64,000 bases of DNA from DASZTV01 sp035548125 (GCA_035548125.1 DASZTV010000021.1:1-64000); one strand, 5' to 3'; shown: positions 33,599-42,121, counted from the stretch's first letter. Numbers and translations: made by a program. Notes: generated by a model from the sequence alone, not told the origin.

Positions 33599-34336
33599 AT
33601 GCCATCTGTTCTGACGATTGACGCCAAGCCGCTGTACGCGATCGCGGGCGTCGGCGACCTCGCGGTCGAGACCCTGCGCAACACCGCGAACCAGCTGCAG
33701 GGCCAGGTCAAGGACCTGCCCACCCGTGCCCAGACCCGCCGGATCGACCTGACCAAGCAGGCTCAGGCGCTTCCCGCCGACGTGCGCAAGCAGGTCGACG
33801 AGCTCACCGCCACGGTGCGCAAGCACGTCGAGGAGCTGCCGACCACGGTCCGCAAGCAGGCTGACGAGATCACGGCAACCGTGCGCAAGCAGGTCGAGGA
33901 GCTGCCGACCGCGGTGCGCAAGCAGGTCGAGGAGCTGCCGACCACGGTCCGCAAGCAGGCCGACGAGATCACGGCAACCGTGCGCAAGCAGGTCGACGAG
34001 CTCACCGGCACGCTCCGCAAGGGTTCGCTCCGGCAGCAGGTCGAGGAGCTGAGCTCGCGGGCGCAGTCCGCGTACGCAGAGTTCGCGACCCGCGGCGAGA
34101 AGGCCGTTGCGAACCTGCGCGGCGACGCCCCGAAGCCGAAGGCTTCGTCGAAGCCGGCCGCGAAGAAGCCGTCGGCCAAGCCGGCAGCCCGCAAGCCTGC
34201 CGCCGCCAAGGCCAGTACGACGGCCCAGCCGGCTCCGACCACGGCCGCCCCGACCCCGTCGCCGGTGGCCGGTACGCCCACCCAGGCGTCGTTCTCCTCC
34301 TCGCCGATCAACGAGGGCGAGACGCCGACCGTCTGA
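33599..34336 (+). CDS. HbhA-like coiled-coil surface/lipid-associated protein
   Basis: A 245-residue protein from ATG with AAAGAGGT about 9 bases upstream. Order: an N-terminal helix region (AIAGVGDLAVETLRNTANQL, like the start of heparin-binding haemagglutinin), seven 11-residue repeats (62-138, consensus VRKQVEELPTT), another helix (SRAQSAYAEFATRGEKAVANLR, which also resembles HbhA), and a Lys/Ala/Pro-rich tail (about 180-215) ending in a Ser/Thr/Pro segment. In mycobacteria HbhA binds heparan sulfate through its Lys-Ala-Pro tail and associates with lipid bodies. The final non-basic 35 residues are not in mycobacterial HbhA. Confidence 0.8.
   Translation: MPSVLTIDAKPLYAIAGVGDLAVETLRNTANQLQGQVKDLPTRAQTRRIDLTKQAQALPADVRKQVDELTATVRKHVEELPTTVRKQADEITATVRKQVEELPTAVRKQVEELPTTVRKQADEITATVRKQVDELTGTLRKGSLRQQVEELSSRAQSAYAEFATRGEKAVANLRGDAPKPKASSKPAAKKPSAKPAARKPAAAKASTTAQPAPTTAAPTPSPVAGTPTQASFSSSPINEGETPTV
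33782..34012 (+). repeat. Seven tandem 33-bp repeats coding hendecads
   Basis: Seven in-frame 33-bp units encode VRKQVDELTAT-type hendecads (11-residue, three-turn coiled-coil periodicity). Units 2-3 and 5-6 are close pairs (VRK-VEELPTT then VRKQADEITAT), suggesting a 66-bp duplication. Expansion or contraction between strains is likely. Confidence 0.88.
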
Positions 34337-34351
34337 CGGTCAGCCCAGTCA

Positions 34352-34390
34352 CGATGGTCCCCGGCGGGTATGAGCCGCCGGGGACCATCG
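34352..34390. terminator. Perfect 16-bp hairpin after the hbhA-like gene
   Basis: Arms 34352-34367 and 34375-34390 (CGATGGTCCCCGGCGG and its complement) with a 7-base loop, 15 bases past the stop at 34336. It is a GC-rich hairpin without a U-tract, the usual form of actinobacterial intrinsic terminators. It lies 30 bases before the M50 protease start, so that gene probably has its own short promoter or is read through. Confidence 0.8.
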
Positions 34391-34419
34391 CGCGTTCGGG
34401 CAGGGTGCACCATGGACCG

Positions 34420-35214
34420 GTGAGCACCGACGGTGCGTGGTGGCTGCCGCCGGAGCCGACGCCGTCGCAGTCGTCACAGCCCTCGCCGTCACGCTGGGAG
34501 CGGCTCAAGCGCGCGCTCGCACCGCTCGCCGGCCTCGCTGCGCTGCTCGTCAAGCTCAAGTCGGTGCTGTTCCTCGGGTCGCTTGCGGTGTCGCTCGCGG
34601 CTTACGCGCAACTGTGGGGCTGGCGGTTCGGCGCGGGGTTCGCCGTACTGCTGCTGGTACACGAGCTGGGACACGTCATCGCGCTGCGGCTTCGGGGGAT
34701 CCGCGCGAGCGGACTGGTGTTCATCCCGCTGCTCGGCGCGTTCACGTCCTGGAAGCCGCAGGAGCGCCCGGCGCACCACGACGCCGAGACGGCGCTGGCC
34801 GGCCCGATCGCCGGTACGGTCGGCGCCCTCGCCGCGCTCGGCTACGCCGACGCCAGCGGGTCGGACCTGTGGCGCGCCCTCGCGTTCACCGGCTTCCTGC
34901 TCAACCTGTTCAACCTGATCCCGTTGGTCCCGCTCGACGGCGGCCGGGTCGCGAACCTGGTCTACCCGTGGGCGTGGGGCGTCATCGGCGTCGGTCTGGT
35001 CGGCTACCTGATCGTCCGGCCCGAGCCGCTGGTGGTGATCATCCTGCTGCTGGTCGGCTACGAGCTCTACACGCAGCTGCGCAATCCCGACGCCGCGGCC
35101 CGTGCCGCGACGCCGCCGGAACAGCGACTACGACTGACGTGGGCGTATCTCGCGCTCGTCGTGGTCATCGTGGTCTGCATGCACGCGACGTACGCCGAAC
35201 GCCACCTCCGATAG
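34420..35214 (+). CDS. Site-2-protease-like M50 metallopeptidase
   Basis: A 264-residue membrane protein. GTG at 34420 is preferred as it follows the terminator; GTG at 34405 is possible. The zinc motif HELGH (residues 81-85) lies in a membrane helix, and NLIPLVPLDGGR (165-176) supplies the third ligand Asp173. About five hydrophobic segments surround these. Such enzymes cut membrane proteins within the bilayer, often anti-sigma factors. No obvious substrate gene is adjacent. No PDZ domain is present, so it belongs to the compact group. Confidence 0.88.
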   Translation: MSTDGAWWLPPEPTPSQSSQPSPSRWERLKRALAPLAGLAALLVKLKSVLFLGSLAVSLAAYAQLWGWRFGAGFAVLLLVHELGHVIALRLRGIRASGLVFIPLLGAFTSWKPQERPAHHDAETALAGPIAGTVGALAALGYADASGSDLWRALAFTGFLLNLFNLIPLVPLDGGRVANLVYPWAWGVIGVGLVGYLIVRPEPLVVIILLLVGYELYTQLRNPDAAARAATPPEQRLRLTWAYLALVVVIVVCMHATYAERHLR

Positions 35215-35222
35215 CCCGGCCG

Positions 35223-35738
35223 CTACTTGTCCAGCCACCTGCCCCCGAACCACATCAGCTCGTCGGAGAGCAGCTCGATGCCGATGCCGTCAGGGTCGCG
35301 AAGGTAGATCGACTCGACGATGCCGCGCTGCGGGCCGTCGTACGGAATGCCGGCCTCGTCGAGCTTCGCGCGCAGCGTCGCATGCGCCTCCGGCGGCACC
35401 GAGATCGCGATGTGCTGGACCCCGCCGATCCCTTCGGGAAGCTGCTCGAGCCCCAGTCCCGGGAAGTCGAAGAACCCGAGCAGGGTGTTGTTGCCGAGGT
35501 CGAAGAAGAAGTGGGTCGAGCCGGGATAGTCGCGATTCTCGACGACCTCGATCAGCGGGAAGCCGAGCAACCCTTGGTAGAAGTCGATGGTCTGTACGAC
35601 GTCGCTGCAGATCAGGGCTGCGTGGTGGATGCCGCGGCCGTTGGTGGCCGGCCGGCTGCTCGCCGGTGCGACGTACTTCGCGCGCAGTTCCTCGCGCCGC
35701 TCGGCGAGACGGGCCTGCTCTTCAGCATCGGGTGCCAT
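35223..35738 (-). CDS. VOC-family (glyoxalase-like) protein
   Basis: A 171-residue protein from ATG at 35738. GIHHAALICSDVVQTIDFYQGLLGF and VQHIAISVP provide the two beta-alpha-beta-beta-beta units of the vicinal oxygen chelate fold. The likely metal ligands are the His of HHA, His of QHIA and Glu in DPDGIGIELL. Its substrate (dioxygenase, lactoylglutathione-like or resistance type) is not evident. It is divergent from the ABC ATPase gene across about 30 bp. Confidence 0.85.
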   Translation of the reverse strand: MAPDAEEQARLAERREELRAKYVAPASSRPATNGRGIHHAALICSDVVQTIDFYQGLLGFPLIEVVENRDYPGSTHFFFDLGNNTLLGFFDFPGLGLEQLPEGIGGVQHIAISVPPEAHATLRAKLDEAGIPYDGPQRGIVESIYLRDPDGIGIELLSDELMWFGGRWLDK

Positions 35739-35769
35739 GTGATGAGTGTGCCCCGCTAGCGTCCGTCGG

Positions 35770-36543
35770 GTGAGCGTGCTGGAGATCTCCTCCGCCGACG
35801 TGTGGTTCGTCGACGGCCCGCACGTGCTGCACGGCATCTCCCTCACCATCGACGAGGGAGAGCACTGGGCGCTGCTCGGACCGAACGGCGCGGGCAAGTC
35901 GACGTTGCTCGCGCTCGCCTCGGCGCAGCGCTTCCCGTCGCGAGGGTCCGTACGCGTACTCGGGCAGCTGATGGGCCGGGTTGACGTGCGCGAGCTGCGG
36001 CGGGCCATCGGCATCGTCGACGTCCGGCTCCGGCTGCCTGCCGAGCTCACCGTCGAGAGCTACGTCGAGACGGGTGCGACGCAGACCGTGCAGTGGCTTC
36101 GCGGCCCCGACGACGCCACCCGGCGCAGGGTGGCGGACCTGCTGACCCGCTTCGGGCTCAGCGACCTGCGGGGTCGCTCGATCGCGGTGTGCTCGCAAGG
36201 GGAGCGCGCGCGTGCCCGGTTGGCCCGCTCGCTGGTTGCCCATCCGTCGCTCCTGCTGCTCGACGAACCCGCGTCGGGTCTCGACCTTCCCGGTCGCGCG
36301 GATCTGCTCGCCGCCGTCGAGGCGACGGCCGCCGAGGAGCCGCAGCTCGCGAGCATCACGGTGGCGCACCATCTCGAGGAGCTGCCGGCCACCACCACGC
36401 ACGTTGCGTTGATGCGCGACGGCCGATTCGTCGCGCAGGGAGACGTCGGCTTGCTGGGCGATGAGGCAGCGCTCTCGGACTGTTTCGGGCGTTCGGTGCG
36501 GGCGCACCGGATCGAGGGCCGCTGGTTCGCGACCGCAGTGTGA
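35770..36543 (+). CDS. ABC transporter ATP-binding protein
   Basis: A 257-residue ATPase; GTG at 35770 starts at VLEISSADVWF. Walker A is GPNGAGKST (about residues 38-46), Walker B is LLLLDEPASGLD, and the switch is VAHHLEELP. The signature is CSQGERARARLARSL, with C-S-Q-G-E instead of L-S-G-G-E, as seen in some ModF/YlmA-like ATPases. There is no partner permease next to it, so it may act as a soluble ATPase or pair with a permease elsewhere. It ends 9 bases before the convergent CopD-like gene. Confidence 0.83.
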   Translation: MSVLEISSADVWFVDGPHVLHGISLTIDEGEHWALLGPNGAGKSTLLALASAQRFPSRGSVRVLGQLMGRVDVRELRRAIGIVDVRLRLPAELTVESYVETGATQTVQWLRGPDDATRRRVADLLTRFGLSDLRGRSIAVCSQGERARARLARSLVAHPSLLLLDEPASGLDLPGRADLLAAVEATAAEEPQLASITVAHHLEELPATTTHVALMRDGRFVAQGDVGLLGDEAALSDCFGRSVRAHRIEGRWFATAV

Positions 36544-36552
36544 GGCGCTCGG

Positions 36553-36963
36553 TCAGCCGTGACTGAGCACGATGCCGCACAGCATGGCGGCGAGGGCGAA
36601 CAGCGCGCCGCCGGCGCCGCCGAGCGCCAACGCCCGCCGGGACGTCGCCCGTTGATGGGCATACGCCGAAACCCCTGACAGCACGACGAACACCAGCTTG
36701 ACGATCAACGTATTGCGGTAGTCGGACGAGTTGTCCAGTGCCTGGTGTTCCTCCGCGACGTTCCAGATGCCGGTGGCGACGAGCACCGCGAACGCCGGCC
36801 AAGCCACGCGGGCGTAAGCGCGCGCGGCGACCCGCGGCACCTCGGCACCGGCCTTGCGCAGCGCAGGCACCAGGCCCGCCAGGGCGAACTGGCCGCCGAC
36901 CCAGACGGAGGCGGCGAGGACGTGAAGGAACAGCCGGAGATCGTCGACGGTCAGCGGCAGCAC
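36553..36963 (-). CDS. CopD-like small membrane protein
   Basis: A 136-residue protein from GTG with four hydrophobic segments. LRLFLHVLAASVWVGGQFALAGLVPAL is the first-helix signature of CopD/DUF2269-type proteins, with a conserved His and W-V-G-G, and AWPAFAVLVATGIWN fits the second. CopD proteins take part in copper import, but many small relatives have unknown function. Copper handling is only a possibility here, as no CopC is adjacent. Confidence 0.7.
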   Translation of the reverse strand: MLPLTVDDLRLFLHVLAASVWVGGQFALAGLVPALRKAGAEVPRVAARAYARVAWPAFAVLVATGIWNVAEEHQALDNSSDYRNTLIVKLVFVVLSGVSAYAHQRATSRRALALGGAGGALFALAAMLCGIVLSHG

Positions 36964-36994
36964 GACGGAAGTCTTTCAGTGGTGCTGCCGGGTG

Positions 36995-37477
36995 CTAACC
37001 GCCGCTCGGCGATACCGATCCCGAGCCGGTCGGCGGGTGTCCGAGGTAGCGCGTGAGTGCGTCGGTCCACGCCTTCGTGGGGATCAACGTGGGCTTCCGG
37101 TCGCCGTCGCGGGTGACCGTGAGATTGGTGCAGATCATCTGCGTCGCCGACCACGTGTGGTGCGGACCCTTGAAGGTCACCGTCGTGCTCGCCGTACCCA
37201 TCGCAAAGCAGTGCACCGCGTCGGGAGACTCCCGCTTCAGCCGGTTGAAGATCGCGATCAGGCGGTCCGCGCGCTTGCCGTGAAGCACGATCGTGCGGTC
37301 CGCGGCCCGGTGCGCAGTGTCGCGATAGGCGATGCGTACGTCGTCGACGGCGGCGGTCACGTGCTCGGAGGCCGGATGGCCTTTGTGATGTGCAGCCGCA
37401 GCAGTAGCTGTCGAGGCGGTGAGCAGCGCACCGCTCGCGAGGGTGCCGGCAGCCAGGGCGGCCAGTGAGCGTCGCAT
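36995..37477 (-). CDS. Secreted protein with signal peptide
   Basis: A 160-residue protein. ATG at 37477 has AGGAGA 7 bases upstream. Residues 1-32 are a Sec-type signal peptide (RRSLAALAAGTLASGALLTASTATAAAA) with cleavage expected near AAA-HH. The mature part has two Cys (HCFAMG and MICTNL) that may pair, and a Thr-Val-Thr-rich core. No family is recognised. A secreted-protein gene also follows hbhA in M. tuberculosis (Rv0477), but similarity cannot be judged here. Confidence 0.72.
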   Translation of the reverse strand: MRRSLAALAAGTLASGALLTASTATAAAAHHKGHPASEHVTAAVDDVRIAYRDTAHRAADRTIVLHGKRADRLIAIFNRLKRESPDAVHCFAMGTASTTVTFKGPHHTWSATQMICTNLTVTRDGDRKPTLIPTKAWTDALTRYLGHPPTGSGSVSPSGG

Positions 37478-37592
37478 CGTCGATCTCCTACCTGCGGGTC
37501 CCTCATGGTCTACCCAACTCTCGATTCGACGTACCGGGAGGCGAGCGAGTTCCCGACTACGCTCGCACTGTGATCCGAGGCGTGAGTTCCTG

Positions 37593-38312
37593 ATGGGAAC
37601 CGAGCGGCTGGATCTGGTCGACGCGTCGCTGCGCGAGTGGGACGCGGTGGTCACCCACGCGGGCGACGAAGGCATCGTGCTCGACCGTTCCGCGTTCTAT
37701 CCAGGCGGCGGAGGCCAGCCCCCGGACAACGGGGTTCTGCTGTGGGGCGGCGTGCAGACGCGCATCGTCGGGACCAGGAAGGCCGACGGCGACCACTACC
37801 TGATCGCCGCTGAAGGCGACCCGATTCCGCAGGTCGGCGACGCCGTGCGCGGTGCGCTCGACGACGAGCGGCGTACCGCCTTGATGCGCACGCACTCGGC
37901 GCTGCACCTGCTCGCCGGCGTGGTGTTCCGCGACTACGGCGCACTGGTCACCGGCGGCAACATGGAGCCGCTCGAAGCGCGGATGGACTTCAACCTCGAG
38001 CAGGTGCCGGAGGGCTTCAAGGACTCGATCGCGGCGGCATGCGCCGTAGAGGTCGAGGCGGACCGCCGGATCGACGTCAAGGTGCTGCCCTACGACGAGG
38101 CGTTCGCGATCCCGGACATCATCCGGACGGCGACCAACCTGCTCCCGCCCGGCCTCGCCGAGGTTCGGATCGTCGACATCGTGGGGCTCGACACGCAGGC
38201 GGACGGCGGAACGCACGTCGCGTCGACGAAGCAGATCGGCGCGATCGACGTTGTCAAGGTCGAGAACAAGGGCAAGGGTTTCCGCCGGCTCCGAGTGCGG
38301 CTTCCGCAATGA
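37593..38312 (+). CDS. Alanyl-tRNA trans-editing protein (AlaX-like)
   Basis: A 239-residue protein from ATG at 37593. AFYPGGGGQPPDNG is the AlaX/AlaRS editing-domain opening and MRTHSALHLLAG carries the first zinc pair, H101 and H105. The second pair in AlaRS is C-x3-H; here the segment reads ADGGTHVASTKQIG, so H208 is kept but the Cys position is Asp204. It hydrolyses mischarged Ser- or Gly-tRNA(Ala) in the known family. The stop overlaps the next start as ATGA, so it is coupled to a phosphodiesterase gene. Confidence 0.85.
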   Translation: MGTERLDLVDASLREWDAVVTHAGDEGIVLDRSAFYPGGGGQPPDNGVLLWGGVQTRIVGTRKADGDHYLIAAEGDPIPQVGDAVRGALDDERRTALMRTHSALHLLAGVVFRDYGALVTGGNMEPLEARMDFNLEQVPEGFKDSIAAACAVEVEADRRIDVKVLPYDEAFAIPDIIRTATNLLPPGLAEVRIVDIVGLDTQADGGTHVASTKQIGAIDVVKVENKGKGFRRLRVRLPQ

Positions 38313-39460
38313 CACCCGACGGGCCGCCGATCCCGCGGTACGGCGACGCTTCGCTCGCGGACGTGATGCCGTCCGTCCTCGCCGCGCTCGGCGTGGGCGC
38401 GGACAACCGGCTCAACCTGCCCGACACCGCGCGCGCCGTCGTGGTCCTGATCGACGGGCTCGGGCTGGTCGGTCTGCGCCAACGCGCGGAGGCTGCGCCT
38501 TTCCTGGCCTCGATGGCCTGTGTCGAGCTGACGGCGGGCTTCCCGTCGACGACGGTGACCTCACTCGCCTCGCTGTCCACCGGGGTACCCGCCGGGGAGC
38601 ACGCGATGACCGGCTACTCCTCCTATGTCGAACAGGTCGGCGAGCCGGTCAACTGGCTGTCCTGGCGGCAGGTGTCGGGCAAGGACGACCTGCGGGAGAT
38701 CCTCGAGCCGGAGGACGTCCAGTCACACACCACGGTCTGGCAGCAGGCCGCGGACGCCGGCGTCGCCGTCACGATCGCCAGCTCGCGGGACTTCGAAGGC
38801 ACCGGCCTGACCCGCGCGGTCTTCCGGGGCGGCGGGTTCCGTGGTGTCACCACCGGAGGCGACATGGTCGCACTCGCTGCCGACGCGGCCGACCGCGGCC
38901 ACCGGTCGCTGGTGTACTCGTACGCCTCCGAACTCGATTTCGTCGGACACGTGCGCGGGCCCGCGAGCGACTCCTGGACGGCGCAGCTTTCGCTGATCGA
39001 CAAGCGGCTCGAGCTGCTCGCGCAGCGCCTGCCGGCGGGCACGACTCTCTACGTCACCGCCGACCACGGCATGGCGGAGATGCCTCAGGAGGAGACGGTC
39101 GACGCGGACGAGGACGGCTCGCCGCTGCGCGACGGCGTACTGGCGATCGCCGGCGAACCGCGGATGCGTCACGTGCACGCGCGTCCGGGGGCGCACGACG
39201 ACGTTCTCGCGACGTGGCGGTCGCTGCTCGGCGAGCGCGCGTGGGTCCTCGACGGGGACACGGCCATCGCGTCCGGCCTGTTCGGGTCGGTGGTCACCCC
39301 CACGGCGCGCGCCCGGATCGGGGACGTGATCGCGATCTCTCGCGGCGGTCTCGGCGTGGTCCAGCGCAAGCGGGAGTCGAGACTGTCGGCGCTGCCCGGA
39401 CATCACGGCGCGCTCACCGACGACGAGCTGCTGGTGCCGCTGTTGTCGGCGACGGTGTGA
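38309..39460 (+). CDS. Nucleotide pyrophosphatase/phosphodiesterase-like protein
   Basis: A 383-residue protein of the alkaline phosphatase superfamily. VVVLIDGLGLVGL gives the first metal Asp, and AGFPSTTVTSLASLSTG the catalytic Thr. SYASELDFVGHVRG and TLYVTADHGMAEMP supply the further Asp/His metal ligands, and a late GHHG His follows. The order matches NPP-type enzymes that cut nucleotide or phosphodiester bonds. It starts within the AlaX stop (ATGA) and its stop overlaps the macro-domain start (GTGA). No signal peptide is seen, so it is cytoplasmic. Confidence 0.87.
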   Translation: MTPDGPPIPRYGDASLADVMPSVLAALGVGADNRLNLPDTARAVVVLIDGLGLVGLRQRAEAAPFLASMACVELTAGFPSTTVTSLASLSTGVPAGEHAMTGYSSYVEQVGEPVNWLSWRQVSGKDDLREILEPEDVQSHTTVWQQAADAGVAVTIASSRDFEGTGLTRAVFRGGGFRGVTTGGDMVALAADAADRGHRSLVYSYASELDFVGHVRGPASDSWTAQLSLIDKRLELLAQRLPAGTTLYVTADHGMAEMPQEETVDADEDGSPLRDGVLAIAGEPRMRHVHARPGAHDDVLATWRSLLGERAWVLDGDTAIASGLFGSVVTPTARARIGDVIAISRGGLGVVQRKRESRLSALPGHHGALTDDELLVPLLSATV

Positions 39461-39981
39461 CGGCAAGGCTCTCGCTGGTCCTCGGCGACATCGTCGAGCA
39501 GGAGGTCGACGCCGTCGTCAACGCCGCGAACAGCGGCCTGATGGGCGGCGGCGGGGTCGACGGAGCGATCCTGCGGGCGGGCGGGGAACGGCAGCTCGCC
39601 GCTCGAAAGGAGCTCCGCGACCGGATCGGGTCCCTGCCCGCGGGGCAGGCGGCAGCCACCACCGCCGGCGACATGCGCTGCCGCTGGGTGATCCACGTGG
39701 TCGGGCCGGTCTACAGCCGGATGGAGGATCGCTCCGCGCTGCTGGCGTCCTGCTATCGCGAGGCGTTGCGGGTGGCGGACGACCTCGGCGCGGCAAGCGT
39801 GGCCTTCCCCGCCGTGTCGGCGGGGGTCTATGGGTGGCCGATGTCCTCGGCTGCTGACATCGCGGTCGCGACGGTGCTCCAGACCGAGACATCGGTCAGT
39901 GACGTGCGCTTCGTGCTGTTCAGCCAGGAGGCGTACGACGAGTTCGCGCGCGCCCGAAGCAACTACCCGTACGCTCCCTGA
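39457..39981 (+). CDS. Macro domain protein
   Basis: A 174-residue single macro domain starting at GTG. LVLGDIVEQEVDAVVNAANSGLMGGGGVDGAI contains the ADP-ribose-binding Asn-Ala-Ala-Asn and Gly-rich loop. WVIHVVGP and VAFPAVSAGVYGWP (second loop) follow. Members bind or hydrolyse ADP-ribose derivatives, including O-acetyl-ADP-ribose. Coupled translation with an NPP-like phosphodiesterase and AlaX suggests a shared role in nucleotide or ADP-ribose metabolite clean-up (inference). Confidence 0.92.
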   Translation: MTARLSLVLGDIVEQEVDAVVNAANSGLMGGGGVDGAILRAGGERQLAARKELRDRIGSLPAGQAAATTAGDMRCRWVIHVVGPVYSRMEDRSALLASCYREALRVADDLGAASVAFPAVSAGVYGWPMSSAADIAVATVLQTETSVSDVRFVLFSQEAYDEFARARSNYPYAP

Positions 39982-41361
39982 GTGTCCGAGACGATCGACC
40001 CGCGACGAGGAGCACCGAGCGGGTTCCAGCCGCGGGCGTGGGGCAACCGGCTCGTCTCGTCGGCCGATGCGCGGGTCGCTGTCGCGCTAGCGGCGACCTT
40101 CGTCCTGCTGATGCGCGCGGACCGATTCTGGTCGTTCTTCATCGACGAGTGGGACACGATCGCCTACCGCCGCCATGGCGGTGCGGCCGCCTTCCTCGCG
40201 CCGCACAACGGGCACCTGCAGGCTGTCGTCATCGCGATCTACCGCGTGCTTTTCGCAACGGTCGGACTTCGCAGCTACCGACCGTACGAAGCGGTCAACG
40301 TCGCGCTCCAGATCGTCCTCGGCGTGCTGCTCTATCGGTTTGCGCGAAAGCGCGTCGGCCCCCTCATCGCACTCCCGGCGGCGCTCGTGGTCGTCCTCAA
40401 CGGCGACGGTTGGCAGGTCCTGCTGTGGGCCATCAACATCGGCTTCGTCGTTCCGATGATCTCGTTGGTCTGCTGCCTGATGGTGCTCGATAGAGGCGCG
40501 AGCCGGCGGCGCGAGGTCGCGGTCGCGGGGCTGCTCATCCTCGCGCTGGCGAGCTCCGGTCTCGGCATCGCCACGACGGTCGGCGTTGCGGTTGTCGTGC
40601 TGCTGGACGCCGAGCGCCGTCGGTGGGCGCTCAGCGTTGCGATCCCCGCGGCGCTGTATCTCGCCTGGTTCACATTGCTGCGTCCCACGCTCTTGCCGCC
40701 GGCGTCGTTGCGAGCCATACCTGGGTCCGGCCACCAGGGTGACGTCGGATCGTTCGCGACCCACCTCCACCTGGGAAGCCTGCCGAGGTACTTCCTCCGT
40801 TCGGCGGAGGCGGCGTGTAACGCCGTTGTTGGTAGGCAGCCGGGTGCCGGCTACCTCGCCCTGATCGTGGTCGCGGCCGTGCTCATCGCGTCGCTCCTCA
40901 TCCGGCGCCGGGTGTCCCGTGAGTTCGTCGCGGTCGGCGCCACCCTCGTCACGTTCTGGTTGATGCTTGACGTCGCGCGGTTGAACTTCGCGCCGCCGAC
41001 CGGGGAGGCCGCGAGTCGCTACGTCTACCCGAGCACGTTTCTCGTCGTACTCCTGCTGGTCGAGGCGGTCGCCGGTATCCAGCGGCACGTCCGGGCTGGT
41101 CTTCCGCTCGCTGTGTTGATCGCCCTGTCGTCGTGCTGGGTGCTGCACCTCGACGTCAAGACGATTCAGCGCTACCGGGACGGGTCGGTGGTTGCGACCC
41201 GGGACCTGTCGTCACGTATCCGCGCGGGCACCTGCGGTCCCGGGGCGGCCGATGGCACGGTGCTCGACCCCATGAGTGCGCCGACCCTGACGGCGGGGAT
41301 GTATCGGGCTGCGGTCGAGGACCTGGGCCGCCCACCCGGCCAGTCGTGCACGACACGGTGA
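39982..41361 (+). CDS. Polytopic membrane protein, GT-C-like
   Basis: A 459-residue protein whose GTG start abuts the macro-domain stop. It has about ten hydrophobic segments. FWSFFIDEWDTIAYRRHG just after the first helix has the Asp-Glu placed as in the first extracellular loop of GT-C enzymes, and HNGHLQAV follows. The C-terminal 80 residues are soluble and contain a TCGPGAADG segment. Function is unknown. It has the same overall style as the two large proteins of the polysaccharide locus but no clear paralogy. Confidence 0.7.
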   Translation: MSETIDPRRGAPSGFQPRAWGNRLVSSADARVAVALAATFVLLMRADRFWSFFIDEWDTIAYRRHGGAAAFLAPHNGHLQAVVIAIYRVLFATVGLRSYRPYEAVNVALQIVLGVLLYRFARKRVGPLIALPAALVVVLNGDGWQVLLWAINIGFVVPMISLVCCLMVLDRGASRRREVAVAGLLILALASSGLGIATTVGVAVVVLLDAERRRWALSVAIPAALYLAWFTLLRPTLLPPASLRAIPGSGHQGDVGSFATHLHLGSLPRYFLRSAEAACNAVVGRQPGAGYLALIVVAAVLIASLLIRRRVSREFVAVGATLVTFWLMLDVARLNFAPPTGEAASRYVYPSTFLVVLLLVEAVAGIQRHVRAGLPLAVLIALSSCWVLHLDVKTIQRYRDGSVVATRDLSSRIRAGTCGPGAADGTVLDPMSAPTLTAGMYRAAVEDLGRPPGQSCTTR

Positions 41362-41374
41362 CGGCTGTCGACGG

Positions 41375-42121
41375 CTAGAAGTTCACCGCCGCGGACCACG
41401 CGTCGAGCAGTCCGGCGGCTCCGCTGATCTCGAGCGACGTCCACGGCACCCGGCCGTAGGCGGCGAGGAGCAGTGCGCTCGCGGTTCCGGTCACGCTGAC
41501 GTCGGGTGGATCGATCAGGTCGCTTCGCCGCACTCCGCCGGCCTCGAGCACGAGATACCAGTCGTCGCCGTCCGTCGAGTGCAGCGCGACCGAGCCGGTC
41601 GGCCCGGTGACCTGATCGCGCCCGTAGACGCGCGGCAGGATGATGTCGATCAGCTCGTCGATTCCGTCGGCGGCGAGCTCGGCGTCGATCGGCTGACGGA
41701 TGCCGTGCGCGCACTGCGCGTCGAAGCGATGCACGGCTGACTCGTGGGCCATGCGGCGCGCCCAGAAGATCGCGCCCTCCGGCGCGTTGAACACCCACGT
41801 CCAGATCGGGGTGTCCGCATCGGTCTCGGACAGCGCCGCAACCAGCTTGTCGAGCTGATCGGCCAGCAGCTCCGCGGGATCTCCGTCCGGCATCGACGGA
41901 AGCTGCTCGGGACGCGCGGTGGCGCGCGTCGACACGTAGAGCGTGACGTTGGCGTAGACCTGCCAGACGTGGCGGGCGAGGTCGGCCACGGTCCAGTCGC
42001 CGCACGTCTCGACCTGCGCGTCGGCGCCGGAGCGCGCCGCGCTGACCAGCGCCTCGCCCTCGCTGCGGACCGCGCTCACGAGTGCGGAGTACGGCGGGGT
42101 CCGCGGACCCGGCGAGGTCAT
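41375..42121 (-). CDS. Maleylpyruvate isomerase/mycothiol-dependent-type protein
   Basis: A 248-residue protein from ATG at 42121 within the previous gene's stop (ATGA). The N-terminal helical bundle (YSALVSAVRSEGEALVSAAR, then CGDWTVADLARHVWQVY) is the DinB-like/MDMPI_N domain with metal His in ARHVW and a later HRFDAQ. The C-terminal domain (GTASALLLAAYGRVP) is the MDMPI_C part. The family includes mycothiol-dependent maleylpyruvate isomerases. Proximity to mshA agrees with mycothiol use, but the substrate is unknown. Confidence 0.82.
   Translation of the reverse strand: MTSPGPRTPPYSALVSAVRSEGEALVSAARSGADAQVETCGDWTVADLARHVWQVYANVTLYVSTRATARPEQLPSMPDGDPAELLADQLDKLVAALSETDADTPIWTWVFNAPEGAIFWARRMAHESAVHRFDAQCAHGIRQPIDAELAADGIDELIDIILPRVYGRDQVTGPTGSVALHSTDGDDWYLVLEAGGVRRSDLIDPPDVSVTGTASALLLAAYGRVPWTSLEISGAAGLLDAWSAAVNF

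Noticed and set aside
33782..34012. 33-bp repeats as a possible CRISPR array
   Set aside because: The repeats are directly adjacent without spacers and encode in-frame hendecads.
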